Source: Verrucomicrobiota bacterium
GTDB taxonomy: Bacteria; Verrucomicrobiota; Verrucomicrobiia; Limisphaerales; JADLHS01
Assembly: GCA_029573725.1 (NCBI GenBank)
Contig: JAKQDQ010000028.1
Span: forward strand, 186,001-250,000
DNA: 64,000 nucleotides
Reading direction: 5' to 3'
The translations under genes were made by a program, and so were the position numbers. Positions 18,423 to 26,985 of the stretch are shown here, in pieces. The notes under the pieces were generated by a model that saw only the letters and a list, made by a program, of their open reading frames with translations, had not been told where the DNA came from and searched no databases. How positions within the stretch are numbered: position 1 is the first letter of the stretch; each line of letters begins with the position of its first letter.

Positions 18423-18887
18423 ATGGCCCGCCCGGCTTCATTCGTCAAAATGCTGTTCTGGGTCGGCCTGGCCAGCGCGTTGCTCTACTTTGCCGGCTTC
18501 ACCTGGATCGAGCACAACCGCTACAAAAAGGGGCCCTGGGAGTTTGTGTTTCGCGCCACCAACCAGACTCCGGTTCTGGAGATCATCCAGCCCGCGCTGG
18601 GCCTCAGCAACGTGACCCTGATTTTTCTTCAGGCGCCCCTCCCCTCTCATCTGCCGCAAACCGTGCGCTTTCAATTGGGCCAGCCCCCCCCGTTCGATCT
18701 GCCCTTCGGCCGGTGCGTGTTTCTGGATACCTTGTTTCTGCCGGGCACGGTCGTCGTGGAGGCCTTTGGGCATGAAATTCAAGTGTTGCCGCGAACGCTG
18801 ACCATTGACCGGCGGGAACAACCCTGGAAATCCGGGGAGAAAATTCTTTTGACCAACCGTTTGGGCGCTACATTGTCCTCCGAATGA
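18423..18887 (+). CDS. Hypothetical protein with one N-terminal membrane segment
   Basis: I do not recognise this family. The 154-residue product begins with a short basic stretch and one hydrophobic helix (residues about 9-27, MLFWVGLASALLYFAGF) without a clear cleavage site, so it is probably a membrane-anchored protein with an outward domain. The rest is beta-rich, with VFLDTLFLPGTVVVEAFGHEI and a C-terminal ILLTNRLG. It has one cysteine. It ends three bases before pabA and is surely co-transcribed with it, but that link does not suggest a function. The codon use looks like the neighbours. It could be a lineage-specific protein of Verrucomicrobia. Confidence 0.7.
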   Translation: MARPASFVKMLFWVGLASALLYFAGFTWIEHNRYKKGPWEFVFRATNQTPVLEIIQPALGLSNVTLIFLQAPLPSHLPQTVRFQLGQPPPFDLPFGRCVFLDTLFLPGTVVVEAFGHEIQVLPRTLTIDRREQPWKSGEKILLTNRLGATLSSE

Positions 18888-18890
18888 AAT

Positions 18891-19529
18891 ATGCTGCTGA
18901 TTGTTGATAACTACGATTCGTTCACCTACAACATCGTGCAATCCCTCGGCGTGCTGGAGGTGGACCTGCAAATCGTTCGCAACGATCAGATCACGGTGGC
19001 CCAGGTGCGGCAGCAGCCGCCGGAACGCTTGTTGATTTCCCCCGGCCCGTGCACCCCGCAGGAGGCCGGAATTTCCAATGCGCTCATCCGCGAGCTGGGG
19101 CCGGTGACCCCCACACTGGGCGTTTGCCTGGGACATCAATGCATCGGACATGTCTTCGGCGCCCGGGTCGTGGTCCACAGCCGGATGATGCACGGCAAAA
19201 CCTCCCTCATCCGACACGACGGCAGGGATTTATTCGCCGGGCTGCCGAATCCGTTTCCGGCCACGCGCTATCACTCCCTGATCATCGAGCGCGCCTCTCT
19301 GCCCGACTGTTTGGAGGTCACGGCCGAGACTGAGACCGGCGAAATCATGGGGGTGCGCCACAAGACCTTTCCGATCTGGGGTGTGCAATTCCATCCCGAA
19401 AGCATCCTGACCGAAAACGGCCACCTGATTTTCCGTAATTTTCTGAATTTGAACCCTGCCGCCGCACCGGCGTCGGGGGCGCGGCCAGAGCAGGGTACCG
19501 GCGAAAAACGTCCGCGTCCGCGCGCTTGA
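18891..19529 (+). CDS. pabA: Glutamine amidotransferase of anthranilate/aminodeoxychorismate synthase
   Basis: This 212-residue class I glutamine amidotransferase supplies ammonia to chorismate, for tryptophan (TrpG) or folate (PabA). Motifs are [30 protein letters not shown], the nucleophile elbow [12 protein letters not shown] with Cys, and the His/Glu pair in [16 protein letters not shown] 20-residue polar, Pro/Arg-rich tail is added at the C-terminus. The chorismate-binding partner (TrpE or PabB) is not in the window, so the trpG/pabA choice is open; in many genomes one protein serves both. The T of its TGA stop is inside a TTGACC that may be the -35 of the next gene. Confidence 0.92.
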   Translation: MLLIVDNYDSFTYNIVQSLGVLEVDLQIVRNDQITVAQVRQQPPERLLISPGPCTPQEAGISNALIRELGPVTPTLGVCLGHQCIGHVFGARVVVHSRMMHGKTSLIRHDGRDLFAGLPNPFPATRYHSLIIERASLPDCLEVTAETETGEIMGVRHKTFPIWGVQFHPESILTENGHLIFRNFLNLNPAAAPASGARPEQGTGEKRPRPRA

Positions 19530-19555
19530 CCGGATCAACCTCCCTGGCCTACGTT
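19526..19555 (+). promoter_or_regulatory. Promoter of the sulfatase gene
   Basis: TTGACC overlaps the pabA stop codon and is followed after 18 bases by TACGTT (or after 17 by CTACGT). The -10 box is 8 bases before the ATG at 19564, again placing the expected transcript start next to the start codon. Confidence 0.45.
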
Positions 19556-19563
19556 CGGTCTCC

Positions 19564-21162
19564 ATGTCGCTGCGTCATGCTGTGCTCGGGCTCCTCGGAA
19601 TGGTAGTGCTGCTCGCGGGGAACGCCTGCGGCGCGGCGCGCCCCAATATTCTGCTCATTCTGGCAGACGACATGGGGTTTTCCGACCTGGGCTGCTATGG
19701 CAGCGAAATTGCCACGCCGAACCTGGATCGCCTGGCCGCCGGAGGGCTGCGTTTCACCCAGTTTTATAACACCGCGCGGTGCTGGTCCTCGCGCGGCTGC
19801 CTGATGACTGGTTATTACGCGCAAGCCATTCGGCGGGATGCCCTGCCCGGCATTCCCAGCGGAAGCAACGGCAAACGCCCGGGCTGGGCGCCATTGCTCA
19901 GCGAATTGCTGCAGGCGGCCGGTTACCGCTGCTACCATTCCGGCAAGTGGCACATTGACGGTAATCCGCTGCGCAACGGCTTCCATCACAGCTACGAGGT
20001 TCGCAACGAGAACAACAACTTCCGCCCCGGCAATGACCTCAAAGACGGCCAGCCGGTACCGCCATCGGACCACTACTATTCCGCCACCGCCTTTGCGGAT
20101 CACGCCATCAAATGTCTGCAGGAGCATGCGACCCACTACCCGGAGCAGCCCTTTTTCGAATATCTCTGTTTCATCACTCCGCATTTTCCGTTGCAGGCGC
20201 CCGAGGCGGATATTGCCAAATACGCGCACGCGTATGAACCCGGTTGGAACGCGATGGCACAGCAGCGGTATGAACGGATGATCGCACTGTGACTGGCGCA
20301 CCATTCGCTGCCGCCAATGCAACGCGACGTCGGCCCGCCGTATTACTTTCCCGATGCCCTGCGGCAGCTGGGGGATGGAGAGATCAACCGCCCCTTTCCC
20401 TGGCCCGAACTCACCCCGGCCCAGCAGCAATTTCAAGCCGCCAAGATGGCCGTGCATGCCGCGATGGTGGATCGCATGGATCAGGAGATTGGACGCGTCG
20501 TCCAGCAGCTCAAGGCCATGGGCGCTTATGAGAATACGCTGATCCTGTTTGCGTCAGACAATGGCGCCAGCGCGGAAATCATGGTGCGCGGCGACGGCCA
20601 CGATCCCGCGGCGCCCGCCGGTTCGCCCGGCACCTTTCTCTGCCTGGGACCGGGCTGGTCCAGCGCCTGCAACACGCCGTTCCGGCTGCACAAAACCTGG
20701 GTGCATGAAGGCGGCATCGCCACGCCGTTGATCGCGCATTGGCCCGCGGGTTTCAGCGCGCGCGGCGCATTGCGCACGAATGTCGCCCATTTCGTTGACG
20801 TGGTGCCAACGGTGCTGGAAGTCGCGCGCGTGGAAAAACCGAAGACGATCCGGAATCTGCCCGTGCCTGCGGCCCCGGGCAGAAGTCTGGTGCAGGTTTT
20901 CACCACAGACGGCAGCGTCACGCATGACAGCCTCTGGTGGTGGCATGAAGACAATCGGGCCATCCGTGTCGGCGATTGGAAGCTGGTCGCAACCAAGGGG
21001 CCTTGGGAGCTGTACGACCTGGCCACCGATCGGGGCGAATCGCACAACCTGGCTGGACGGCACCCCGAGAAGGTGAAGGAACTGGCGACCCGTTGGGAGG
21101 CGCAGGCCGCGCAGATCCGGGAACTGGCGCTGACCGATTTGCCCCCCTCTGCGGATCGTTGA
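19564..21162 (+). pseudogene. Arylsulfatase gene interrupted by an in-frame TGA
   Basis: The two halves (19564-20292 and 20293-21162) are in the same frame and together make one type I sulfatase of about 530 residues with a signal peptide. The N-half has ILLILADDMGFSDLGCYG (metal Asp pair) and the modification site ARCWSSRGCLMTGYY; the C-half has ILFASDNGAS and the closing strands. A TGA at 20290-20292 splits them, where a GGA (Gly) would restore a normal reading. The site CxPxR that becomes formylglycine is here CxSxR, also one base from Pro. The two lesions suggest decay, although a sequencing or assembly error cannot be excluded. Re-initiation at ATG 20317 would give only an inactive C-half. 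Confidence 0.8.
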
Positions 21163-21236
21163 TGGGCGGAGCGGCAGGAGTCGGGCCGCACCCGCCCTGG
21201 TGCAGCAGCGCATCCGGATCTCCGTACGGACGCCGC

Positions 21237-24200
21237 TTATCGGCCACAACACTGCTTGTATTTCTTGCCGCTACCGCAGGGGCACGGGTCGTTGCGGCCC
21301 ACCTTCGGACCGGAACGCACCGGCTTGGCCTTTTCCACCGCCGCGGCCGCCTCGCTGACCACGTCGCTGGCTTTGGCCTCGGCCGCGGCATTGTCGCCGC
21401 CGCCGAACGAACTGGTGGTTTGATGCAGGGTGCGTTGCGGCACGTTGCGCAGAAAGTTTTCAAAGGCGGCCAGGGAGGAGGCGCTGCGGAAGATGTTATG
21501 ACAAATCTCCGTTTTGATGTTCACCATCAGTTCATCGAAAATCTTGTAGCCTTCCGCTTTATATTCGATCAGCGGATCCAGCTGGCCGTGGGCGCGCAGG
21601 CCGATGCTGTAGCGCAGGCTGTCCATGTCGTACAGATGCTCCTGCCAGAGCCGGTCAATGGCGCTGAGGATCGTGTAGCGCTCCACCGCCACCAGCTTGT
21701 CCGGCTCCTCGAAACTGATCTTGAGTTCGTAGGCCTTCCGGATGCTGTCCGTGATGAAAGTGCAGACCGCGAATTGCGCGGCGCTCAGCCCATCGTAGAG
21801 CGAGCCCGCCACCGGGTCTTCCGTGCCCGCCTGGGCGGCCTTCCGCAGCTCCTCCTCGGGCACGCCCAGGGGAAAGTTGGCGTTCACCCAGTCCGCCAAG
21901 CCGCGCAAATGCCATTCCTCGGCGTCATAATCACCCTTGGTGAACTGCTCCACCTTGGTGATGGCGACCTCCTCCATGATGTCCATCAACCGGTCCCGCA
22001 CGTCGGCGGCGTGAATGATTTCGTTGCGGAAGCCGTAGATCACTTCGCGCTGTTTGTTCATCACGTCGTCATATTCCAACGTGCGCTTGCGAATCTGGAA
22101 GTTGTGCTGTTCCACCCGCTTTTGCGCCTGCCCGATCGAGCGATTGAGCAGCGGGTGTTCCAGTTCCTGGCCCTCTTCCAGGCCAAGCTTTTCCATGTAT
22201 TTGACGATGTTGCCGGCGCCGAACAGGCGCATCAGATCATCTTCCAGCGAGACAAAGAAGTGGGACGAGCCCGGATCGCCCTGGCGCGAACAACGGCCCC
22301 GCAACTGCCGGTCAATCCGGCGTGCTTCATGGCGTTCGGTCGCCAACACGTGCAATCCGCCCAGCTCCGCCACGCCGGGACCAAGTTTGATGTCCGTGCC
22401 GCGGCCGGCCATGTTCGTCGCAATGGTGATGGCCCCGCGCTGCCCCGCGCGGGCCACGATTTCCGCCTCCTGCTGGTGGTGTTTGGCGTTCAACACCGAG
22501 TGAATCAATTTTTCCCGGTTCAGCAGCTTGGAAAGCAGTTCGCTGACCTCGACGGAAATGGTGCCCACCAGGATGGGCCGTCCCTCGCCGTGGACGCGTT
22601 TGATCTCCGCAATGACCGCCTGGTATTTTTCCCGTTTGGTCTTGTACACCGAGTCGTTGGCGTCCTTGCGCAAACACGGTTTGTTCGTGGGAATCACCAG
22701 CACGCCGAGTTTGTAAATGTCCAGAAACTCCCCGGCCTCGGTTTCCGCGGTGCCGGTCATGCCTGCCAGCTTGTGGTACAAACGAAAATAGTTTTGGATC
22801 GTAATGGTCGCCAGGGTCTGGGTCTCGCGTTCGATCTCAACCCCCTCCTTGGCTTCGACGGCTTGATGCAAACCGTCGCTCCAACGCCGCCCCGGCATCA
22901 GACGTCCCGTGTTTTGATCCACGATGATCACCTTGTTTTCCTGCACCACGTACTCCACATCCTTCGCATAGAGGGAATACGCCTTCAGCAGTTGGGAGAT
23001 GGAATGGATTTTCTGCGCCTTGGTCTCAAAATCGCTTTGCAGCCTGGCCTTGGCTTCGAGGCGCTGCCGGGGCTCGAGGTCCGGGGCCGAATCAATCTCG
23101 TGGATGGCCACTCCCAGGTCCGGCAGGACAAACGCATCCGGGTCCTGCGGCGACATCAGGTTGCGGCCTTTTTCCGTCAAATCGGCTTCGTGGCTCTTCT
23201 CGTCAATGGCGAAAAACAACTGCTCCTTCTCCGCATACAGCTCGACCTTCTTCTGGTCCAGATGCAGCGAAAGCTCCGCGTCGTTCATCATTTTGAGCCG
23301 GTCGGGTTCCTCCAACAATTTCAACAACACCTCGGATTTTGGCTGCCCGGTTTTCACGCGGAACAACAGCAAACCGATTTCGCGGCGCAGCGCCTCCGGG
23401 TTTTGCGGATTTTCACCGTTCGCCGGGTTGAGTTTCTTCAGCAAGTCTTCCGCCTCTGCCAAAAACCGGGCGCACAAGCGCTCCTGGGCGCGGACCACCG
23501 ATTCCACCAACGGCTTCCATTGCGCGTATTGCTCGTCAAAGGTGCGCACCGCCGGTCCGCTGATGATGAGCGGCGTGCGCGCTTCATCAATCAGGATCGA
23601 ATCCACCTCGTCCACAATCGCGTAATAATGGCCGCGTTGGACCTGCTCCTCCTTGCGTGTGGCCATGCCGTTGTCCCGCAGGTAGTCAAAGCCGAACTCG
23701 GCATTGGTGCCGTAGGTGATGTCGCAATTATATTGCTCGCGCCGGACGTGGGGCGGTTGATCGTGCAAAATGCATCCCACCGTCAGTCCCAGAAACTTGT
23801 AAATGGCCCCCATCCATTCCGAGTCGCGCGCCGCCAAATAGTCGTTCACCGTCACCACATGCACCCCGCGGCCGGTCAACGCATTCAACAACACCGGGGC
23901 GGTGGCCACGAGCGTCTTGCCTTCGCCCGTCGCCATTTCCGCAATCTTGCCGCCATGCAACGCCATGCCGCCGATCAACTGCACGTCAAACGGGATCATC
24001 TCCCATTTGATGGGGTGCCCGCGCACGACGATCTCCTGGCCGTACAGGCGGCGGCAGGTGTTTTTCACCACTGCAAAGACCTCCGGCATGATTTCGTTCA
24101 GGCGGGCGGCGAGTTTCTCGTCTTCTTCAATGGCGGAAAGCTCGGCCTTCCAGGCGGCGGTTTTGGCGCGCAGATCGTCGTCGGAAAGCGATTGCAAACC

Positions 24201-24299
24201 CGCTTCAATCTCATTGATCTTGGCGACCATGGGTCGCAACTTCTTCACTTCGCGGTCGTTTTTTGAGCCAACGATCTTCTTAAAAATAGCGCCTATCAT
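21237..24299 (-). CDS. secA: Preprotein translocase ATPase SecA
   Basis: SecA drives unfolded proteins through SecYEG with ATP. The 1020-residue protein has Walker A in MATGEGKTLVAT, Walker B in DEVDSILIDEARTPLIISG, the second motor domain (TITIQNYFRLYHKLAGMTGTA, ATNMAGRGTDIKLG, QLRGRCSRQGDPGSS) and the scaffold region (TLEYDDVMNKQREVIY). The C-terminus ends in the SEC-C zinc motif DPCPCGSGKKYKQCC. It is longer than the E. coli form (901 aa), mainly from an inserted helical stretch within the first motor domain (around residues 290-420), as in several other phyla. It is divergent from cdsA. Confidence 0.98.
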   Translation of the reverse strand: MIGAIFKKIVGSKNDREVKKLRPMVAKINEIEAGLQSLSDDDLRAKTAAWKAELSAIEEDEKLAARLNEIMPEVFAVVKNTCRRLYGQEIVVRGHPIKWEMIPFDVQLIGGMALHGGKIAEMATGEGKTLVATAPVLLNALTGRGVHVVTVNDYLAARDSEWMGAIYKFLGLTVGCILHDQPPHVRREQYNCDITYGTNAEFGFDYLRDNGMATRKEEQVQRGHYYAIVDEVDSILIDEARTPLIISGPAVRTFDEQYAQWKPLVESVVRAQERLCARFLAEAEDLLKKLNPANGENPQNPEALRREIGLLLFRVKTGQPKSEVLLKLLEEPDRLKMMNDAELSLHLDQKKVELYAEKEQLFFAIDEKSHEADLTEKGRNLMSPQDPDAFVLPDLGVAIHEIDSAPDLEPRQRLEAKARLQSDFETKAQKIHSISQLLKAYSLYAKDVEYVVQENKVIIVDQNTGRLMPGRRWSDGLHQAVEAKEGVEIERETQTLATITIQNYFRLYHKLAGMTGTAETEAGEFLDIYKLGVLVIPTNKPCLRKDANDSVYKTKREKYQAVIAEIKRVHGEGRPILVGTISVEVSELLSKLLNREKLIHSVLNAKHHQQEAEIVARAGQRGAITIATNMAGRGTDIKLGPGVAELGGLHVLATERHEARRIDRQLRGRCSRQGDPGSSHFFVSLEDDLMRLFGAGNIVKYMEKLGLEEGQELEHPLLNRSIGQAQKRVEQHNFQIRKRTLEYDDVMNKQREVIYGFRNEIIHAADVRDRLMDIMEEVAITKVEQFTKGDYDAEEWHLRGLADWVNANFPLGVPEEELRKAAQAGTEDPVAGSLYDGLSAAQFAVCTFITDSIRKAYELKISFEEPDKLVAVERYTILSAIDRLWQEHLYDMDSLRYSIGLRAHGQLDPLIEYKAEGYKIFDELMVNIKTEICHNIFRSASSLAAFENFLRNVPQRTLHQTTSSFGGGDNAAAEAKASDVVSEAAAAVEKAKPVRSGPKVGRNDPCPCGSGKKYKQCCGR

Positions 24300-24617
24300 A
24301 TTTGCCGAAAACGGCGAAACGTTACGGTAGAAGAACGAGGCCAGCCGGTCAAATGATTAGCAGAACCCGCAGCCGGAACGGCGCGGGCCGGGCGGACCAG
24401 CGGAAGCCGCTGCAGGCCAGATCCCTGGGGACCCACGAACCGCCCGAAGGCGGATCGTCTGACAGGCAGCGGGAGCAACCGCCTGCTCGCAGCAGAACTC
24501 GCCCATTCTCCTGACCCGAAACGAGCCGGAACGGGGCCGCCCGCCGCCGGCAGGGTGTGGTTGGCGAGAGATGCGGTCCAGCCCACGCCGCCGCATCCGG
24601 ATCCGCGCCGGTTTGCG
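24300..24617. other. Intergenic region between secA and cdsA
   Basis: No gene is seen in these 318 bases. It must hold the secA promoter on the minus strand; I could not pick one convincingly. Small GC hairpins occur at 24398-24412 (CAGCGG/CCGCTG), 24440-24453 (CCGCC, CGAA tetraloop, GGCGG) and 24473-24488 (GAGCA/TGCTC). I checked for SRP, 6S and RNase P signatures and saw none. Confidence 0.5.
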
Positions 24618-24646
24618 TTGAAAACCCGCGGGCGACTTGGTAGCGT
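24618..24646 (+). promoter_or_regulatory. Promoter of cdsA (leaderless type)
   Basis: TTGAAA, a 17-base spacer and TAGCGT are followed by 8 bases and the cdsA ATG at 24655. No Shine-Dalgarno motif is present between the -10 box and the ATG. Confidence 0.6.
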
Positions 24647-24654
24647 CTCCCTCC

Positions 24655-25593
24655 ATGTCCGCCGAGGTCAATGCCCCGCACCCCGCGTCAAAGGCGAGAG
24701 TTTTCGTTCGCCGTCTCACCAGCACCACGCTCTTGTGGGCCGCCGTGTTGATCGCGATGTTTTCAGGGAACAACCAGGTGTCCACCCTCGTGTTTGCCGG
24801 TCTGATCAGCGTGCTGGCCGCGGTGGGGCTGCTTGAATTTTATCACCTGATTGAAAAACGGGGGCTGGCTTGTTTCAAAGTGACGGGGCTGATTGCCGGC
24901 ATCACACTGACGCTGGCGGTTGCGCTGCAAAGCACCGGACAATTCGGCCCGGCGACCCACCCCGGAAGCACCAATGATTTCGAACTGGCCTGGCTCGCGA
25001 TATTCGTTCTGGGACTTTGCGTCCGCCAGCTGTACGCCCGGGCGAACCCGGCGGGTCTGCTGGCCATCGCCACCACCCTGTTTGGCCTGCTCTATGTGCC
25101 GTGGCTGCTGAATTTCTTTCAAAAGATCAATTTTTTTCCGGGGCTGAACGGCAACGGAAAGTATTTCCTGCTCTATTTTATTCTGGTGACGAAATTCAGC
25201 GACACCGGCGCCTACGCCATCGGATCGCTGCTCGGCCGGCACAAGATGATTCCCCGGATCAGTCCGGCCAAAACCTGGGAGGGATTTGTCGGAGCGCTGG
25301 TCGTGGCCACCGGAGCGAGCCTGGTTTACGTGCATTTCCTCCAGGACAACCTGCCGAGGATGACGTTGCTGCACGCGGTCATCCTGGGGGGCATCCTCGG
25401 TACGACCGCGGTGCTCGGGGATTTGATCGAGTCCATCTTCAAACGCGAGGCGGGGGTCAAGGATTCGGGGCGTTTCTTTCCGGGCATCGGTGGAATTCTT
25501 GATTTGCTGGACAGTTTGCTGTTCAATGCCCCCCTCATGTATCTCTATATGCGGTACGTGCTGGGACTGGGCGGACCATGGTTCTCGCCATGA
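24655..25593 (+). CDS. cdsA: Phosphatidate cytidylyltransferase
   Basis: CdsA makes CDP-diacylglycerol from phosphatidate and CTP at the inner membrane. The 312-residue protein has about eight membrane helices and the family C-terminal signature: SIFKREAGVKDSGRFFPGIGGILDLLDSLL. The canonical signature has PGHGG and DR; here they read PGIGG and DL. The metal-binding Asp residues are kept, and similar variants occur in Planctomycetes as far as I recall. SDTGAYAIGSLLGRHKM and ISPAKTWEG are typical. ATG 24655 fits the promoter; an upstream ATG at 24637 lies between the -35 and -10 elements. It leads a cdsA-dxr-rseP-ispG gene run. Confidence 0.93.
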   Translation: MSAEVNAPHPASKARVFVRRLTSTTLLWAAVLIAMFSGNNQVSTLVFAGLISVLAAVGLLEFYHLIEKRGLACFKVTGLIAGITLTLAVALQSTGQFGPATHPGSTNDFELAWLAIFVLGLCVRQLYARANPAGLLAIATTLFGLLYVPWLLNFFQKINFFPGLNGNGKYFLLYFILVTKFSDTGAYAIGSLLGRHKMIPRISPAKTWEGFVGALVVATGASLVYVHFLQDNLPRMTLLHAVILGGILGTTAVLGDLIESIFKREAGVKDSGRFFPGIGGILDLLDSLLFNAPLMYLYMRYVLGLGGPWFSP

Positions 25594-25737
25594 AATCGGA
25601 CGGGCGGCAGCGCAAAGCGCGCGGCATTCCCCGATTTCCGTTTCCCGTTGACTGCTGATGAAAACACAATTTGCCCACCCCGGACTGTCGGAACGGCTCC
25701 CGCCACTCCGCCATGCCGCGACCCTGCCAATGCGCGC

Positions 25738-26886
25738 ATGAAAAATGTCGTCGTTTTGGGCTGCACGGGTTCGATTGGCACAAGTACGCTCAAGGTGGCC
25801 GAGGATTTGCCGGGACACATCCGCCTTCTCGGCCTGGCAGCCGGCCAAAACGTAGCGCGCTTGGTGGAACAAGCGCAGCGCCACCGGCCTCTGGCGGTGG
25901 GAATCATGGATCCCGCCAAGACGCCGGTCCTGCGGGCCGCCCTGAACGTGCCGTGCCAGATTTATGCAGGTGATGAGGGGTTGATCCAACTGGCCACGCA
26001 TCCCGAAGCCGACATCGTCCTGATCGCCATTGTCGGCACGGCCGGACTGGCCCCCGCCCTGGCGGCAATCCGCGCCGGCAAGGACATTGCCGTCGCCTCA
26101 AAGGAAATCCTGGTCATGGCCGGCGAAATCGTGATGCGCGAAGCGCGCAAACACGGGGTCCGCGTGCTGGCGGTGGACAGCGAACATTCCGCCATCTTCC
26201 AGTGCCTCGATGGCAAACCTCCCGGCTCAGTGCGCAAGCTGTGGTTGACGGCGAGCGGTGGTCCTTTCCGCGATGCAACCGTCTGGCCGCGGGAAAAATT
26301 TCCAGACATCACCGTCGAAGATGCCCTGCGCCATCCCTCCTGGGTGATGGGCAAAAAAATCACCATTGATTCCGCCACCCTGTTCAACAAGGGCCTGGAG
26401 ATGATTGAGGCGCGGTGGCTCTTTGACATTGAAATGGCGCGGGTGGATGTGCTGGTGCATCCGCAAAGCATCGTACATTCGATGGTGGAGTTCGTGGATG
26501 GCGCCTGGCTGGCGCAGCTCTCCACTCCCGACATGTGTCTGCCGATTCAATATGCGCTGACCTATCCGGAGCGGGTGGCCAACACGCGGGTGCAAACCCA
26601 TTTCCCGGGCGTGGGGCGGCTGGAATTTCAAGCGCCCGACACGGAGCGGTTTCCGGCGCTGAACCTGGCGCGCCGGGCGGGCGAGCAAGGCGGCACCCTC
26701 CCGGCGGTGTTCAATGCCGCCAATGAAGTGGCCGTGGACGCCTTCGTGAACCGGCAGATTGATTTTCCCGGAATCACCGCCACCGTACAGCGTGTCATGG
26801 ATGCCCATGCGACGGTTCACAATCCCCGGCTGGAAGAAATTTTGGCGGCGGATGCCTGGGCGCGGCGGGCTGCCCGTCCGACCTGA
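25738..26886 (+). CDS. dxr: 1-deoxy-D-xylulose 5-phosphate reductoisomerase
   Basis: DXR converts DXP to 2-C-methyl-D-erythritol 4-phosphate with NADPH, the second MEP step. The 382-residue product has the NADPH loop GCTGSIGTSTLKVAED, the metal-binding VDSEHSAIFQCL, the substrate loop LTASGGPFRD, WVMGKKITIDSATLFNKGLEMIEA (in parts) and HPQSIVHSMVEFVDG. ATG 25738 is chosen because it starts the Rossmann fold directly; the frame extends to 25648 through unrelated residues. It lies 144 bases after cdsA and upstream of rseP, a conserved order in many bacteria. Confidence 0.97.
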   Translation: MKNVVVLGCTGSIGTSTLKVAEDLPGHIRLLGLAAGQNVARLVEQAQRHRPLAVGIMDPAKTPVLRAALNVPCQIYAGDEGLIQLATHPEADIVLIAIVGTAGLAPALAAIRAGKDIAVASKEILVMAGEIVMREARKHGVRVLAVDSEHSAIFQCLDGKPPGSVRKLWLTASGGPFRDATVWPREKFPDITVEDALRHPSWVMGKKITIDSATLFNKGLEMIEARWLFDIEMARVDVLVHPQSIVHSMVEFVDGAWLAQLSTPDMCLPIQYALTYPERVANTRVQTHFPGVGRLEFQAPDTERFPALNLARRAGEQGGTLPAVFNAANEVAVDAFVNRQIDFPGITATVQRVMDAHATVHNPRLEEILAADAWARRAARPT

Positions 26887-26946
26887 CCGGACGGGGCGCA
26901 GGGTGAATTCACCTCCCGCCGAACTGGCCGGCCTGCACGTCCGGCA

Positions 26947-26974
26947 TTGCAGCACGCACAATCGCCGCTATACT
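26947..26974 (+). promoter_or_regulatory. Promoter of rseP-ispG
   Basis: TTGCAG, a 16-base spacer and TATACT, the best -10 box in the window, precede ATG 26986 by 11 bases. This predicts a leader of at most a few bases. Confidence 0.6.
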
Positions 26975-26985
26975 TCCCCTGCTCC

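Noticed and set aside
20290..20292. The TGA in the sulfatase as selenocysteine or a recoded Gly codon
   Set aside because: Many genes here end with TGA, so it is a normal stop. No selenocysteine insertion element is evident after it, and sulfatases do not use selenocysteine at this place.
20976..24266. A 1096-codon open frame on the plus strand across secA
   Set aside because: It is the antisense shadow of the clear secA gene. Its translation is rich in His, Arg and Gln without any domain; high GC content keeps such frames open.
24300..24617. The hairpin-rich secA-cdsA gap as an SRP, 6S or RNase P RNA
   Set aside because: The conserved cores of these RNAs (for example the GGAA tetraloop region of SRP RNA) are absent. 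Small hairpins are expected in GC-rich DNA.
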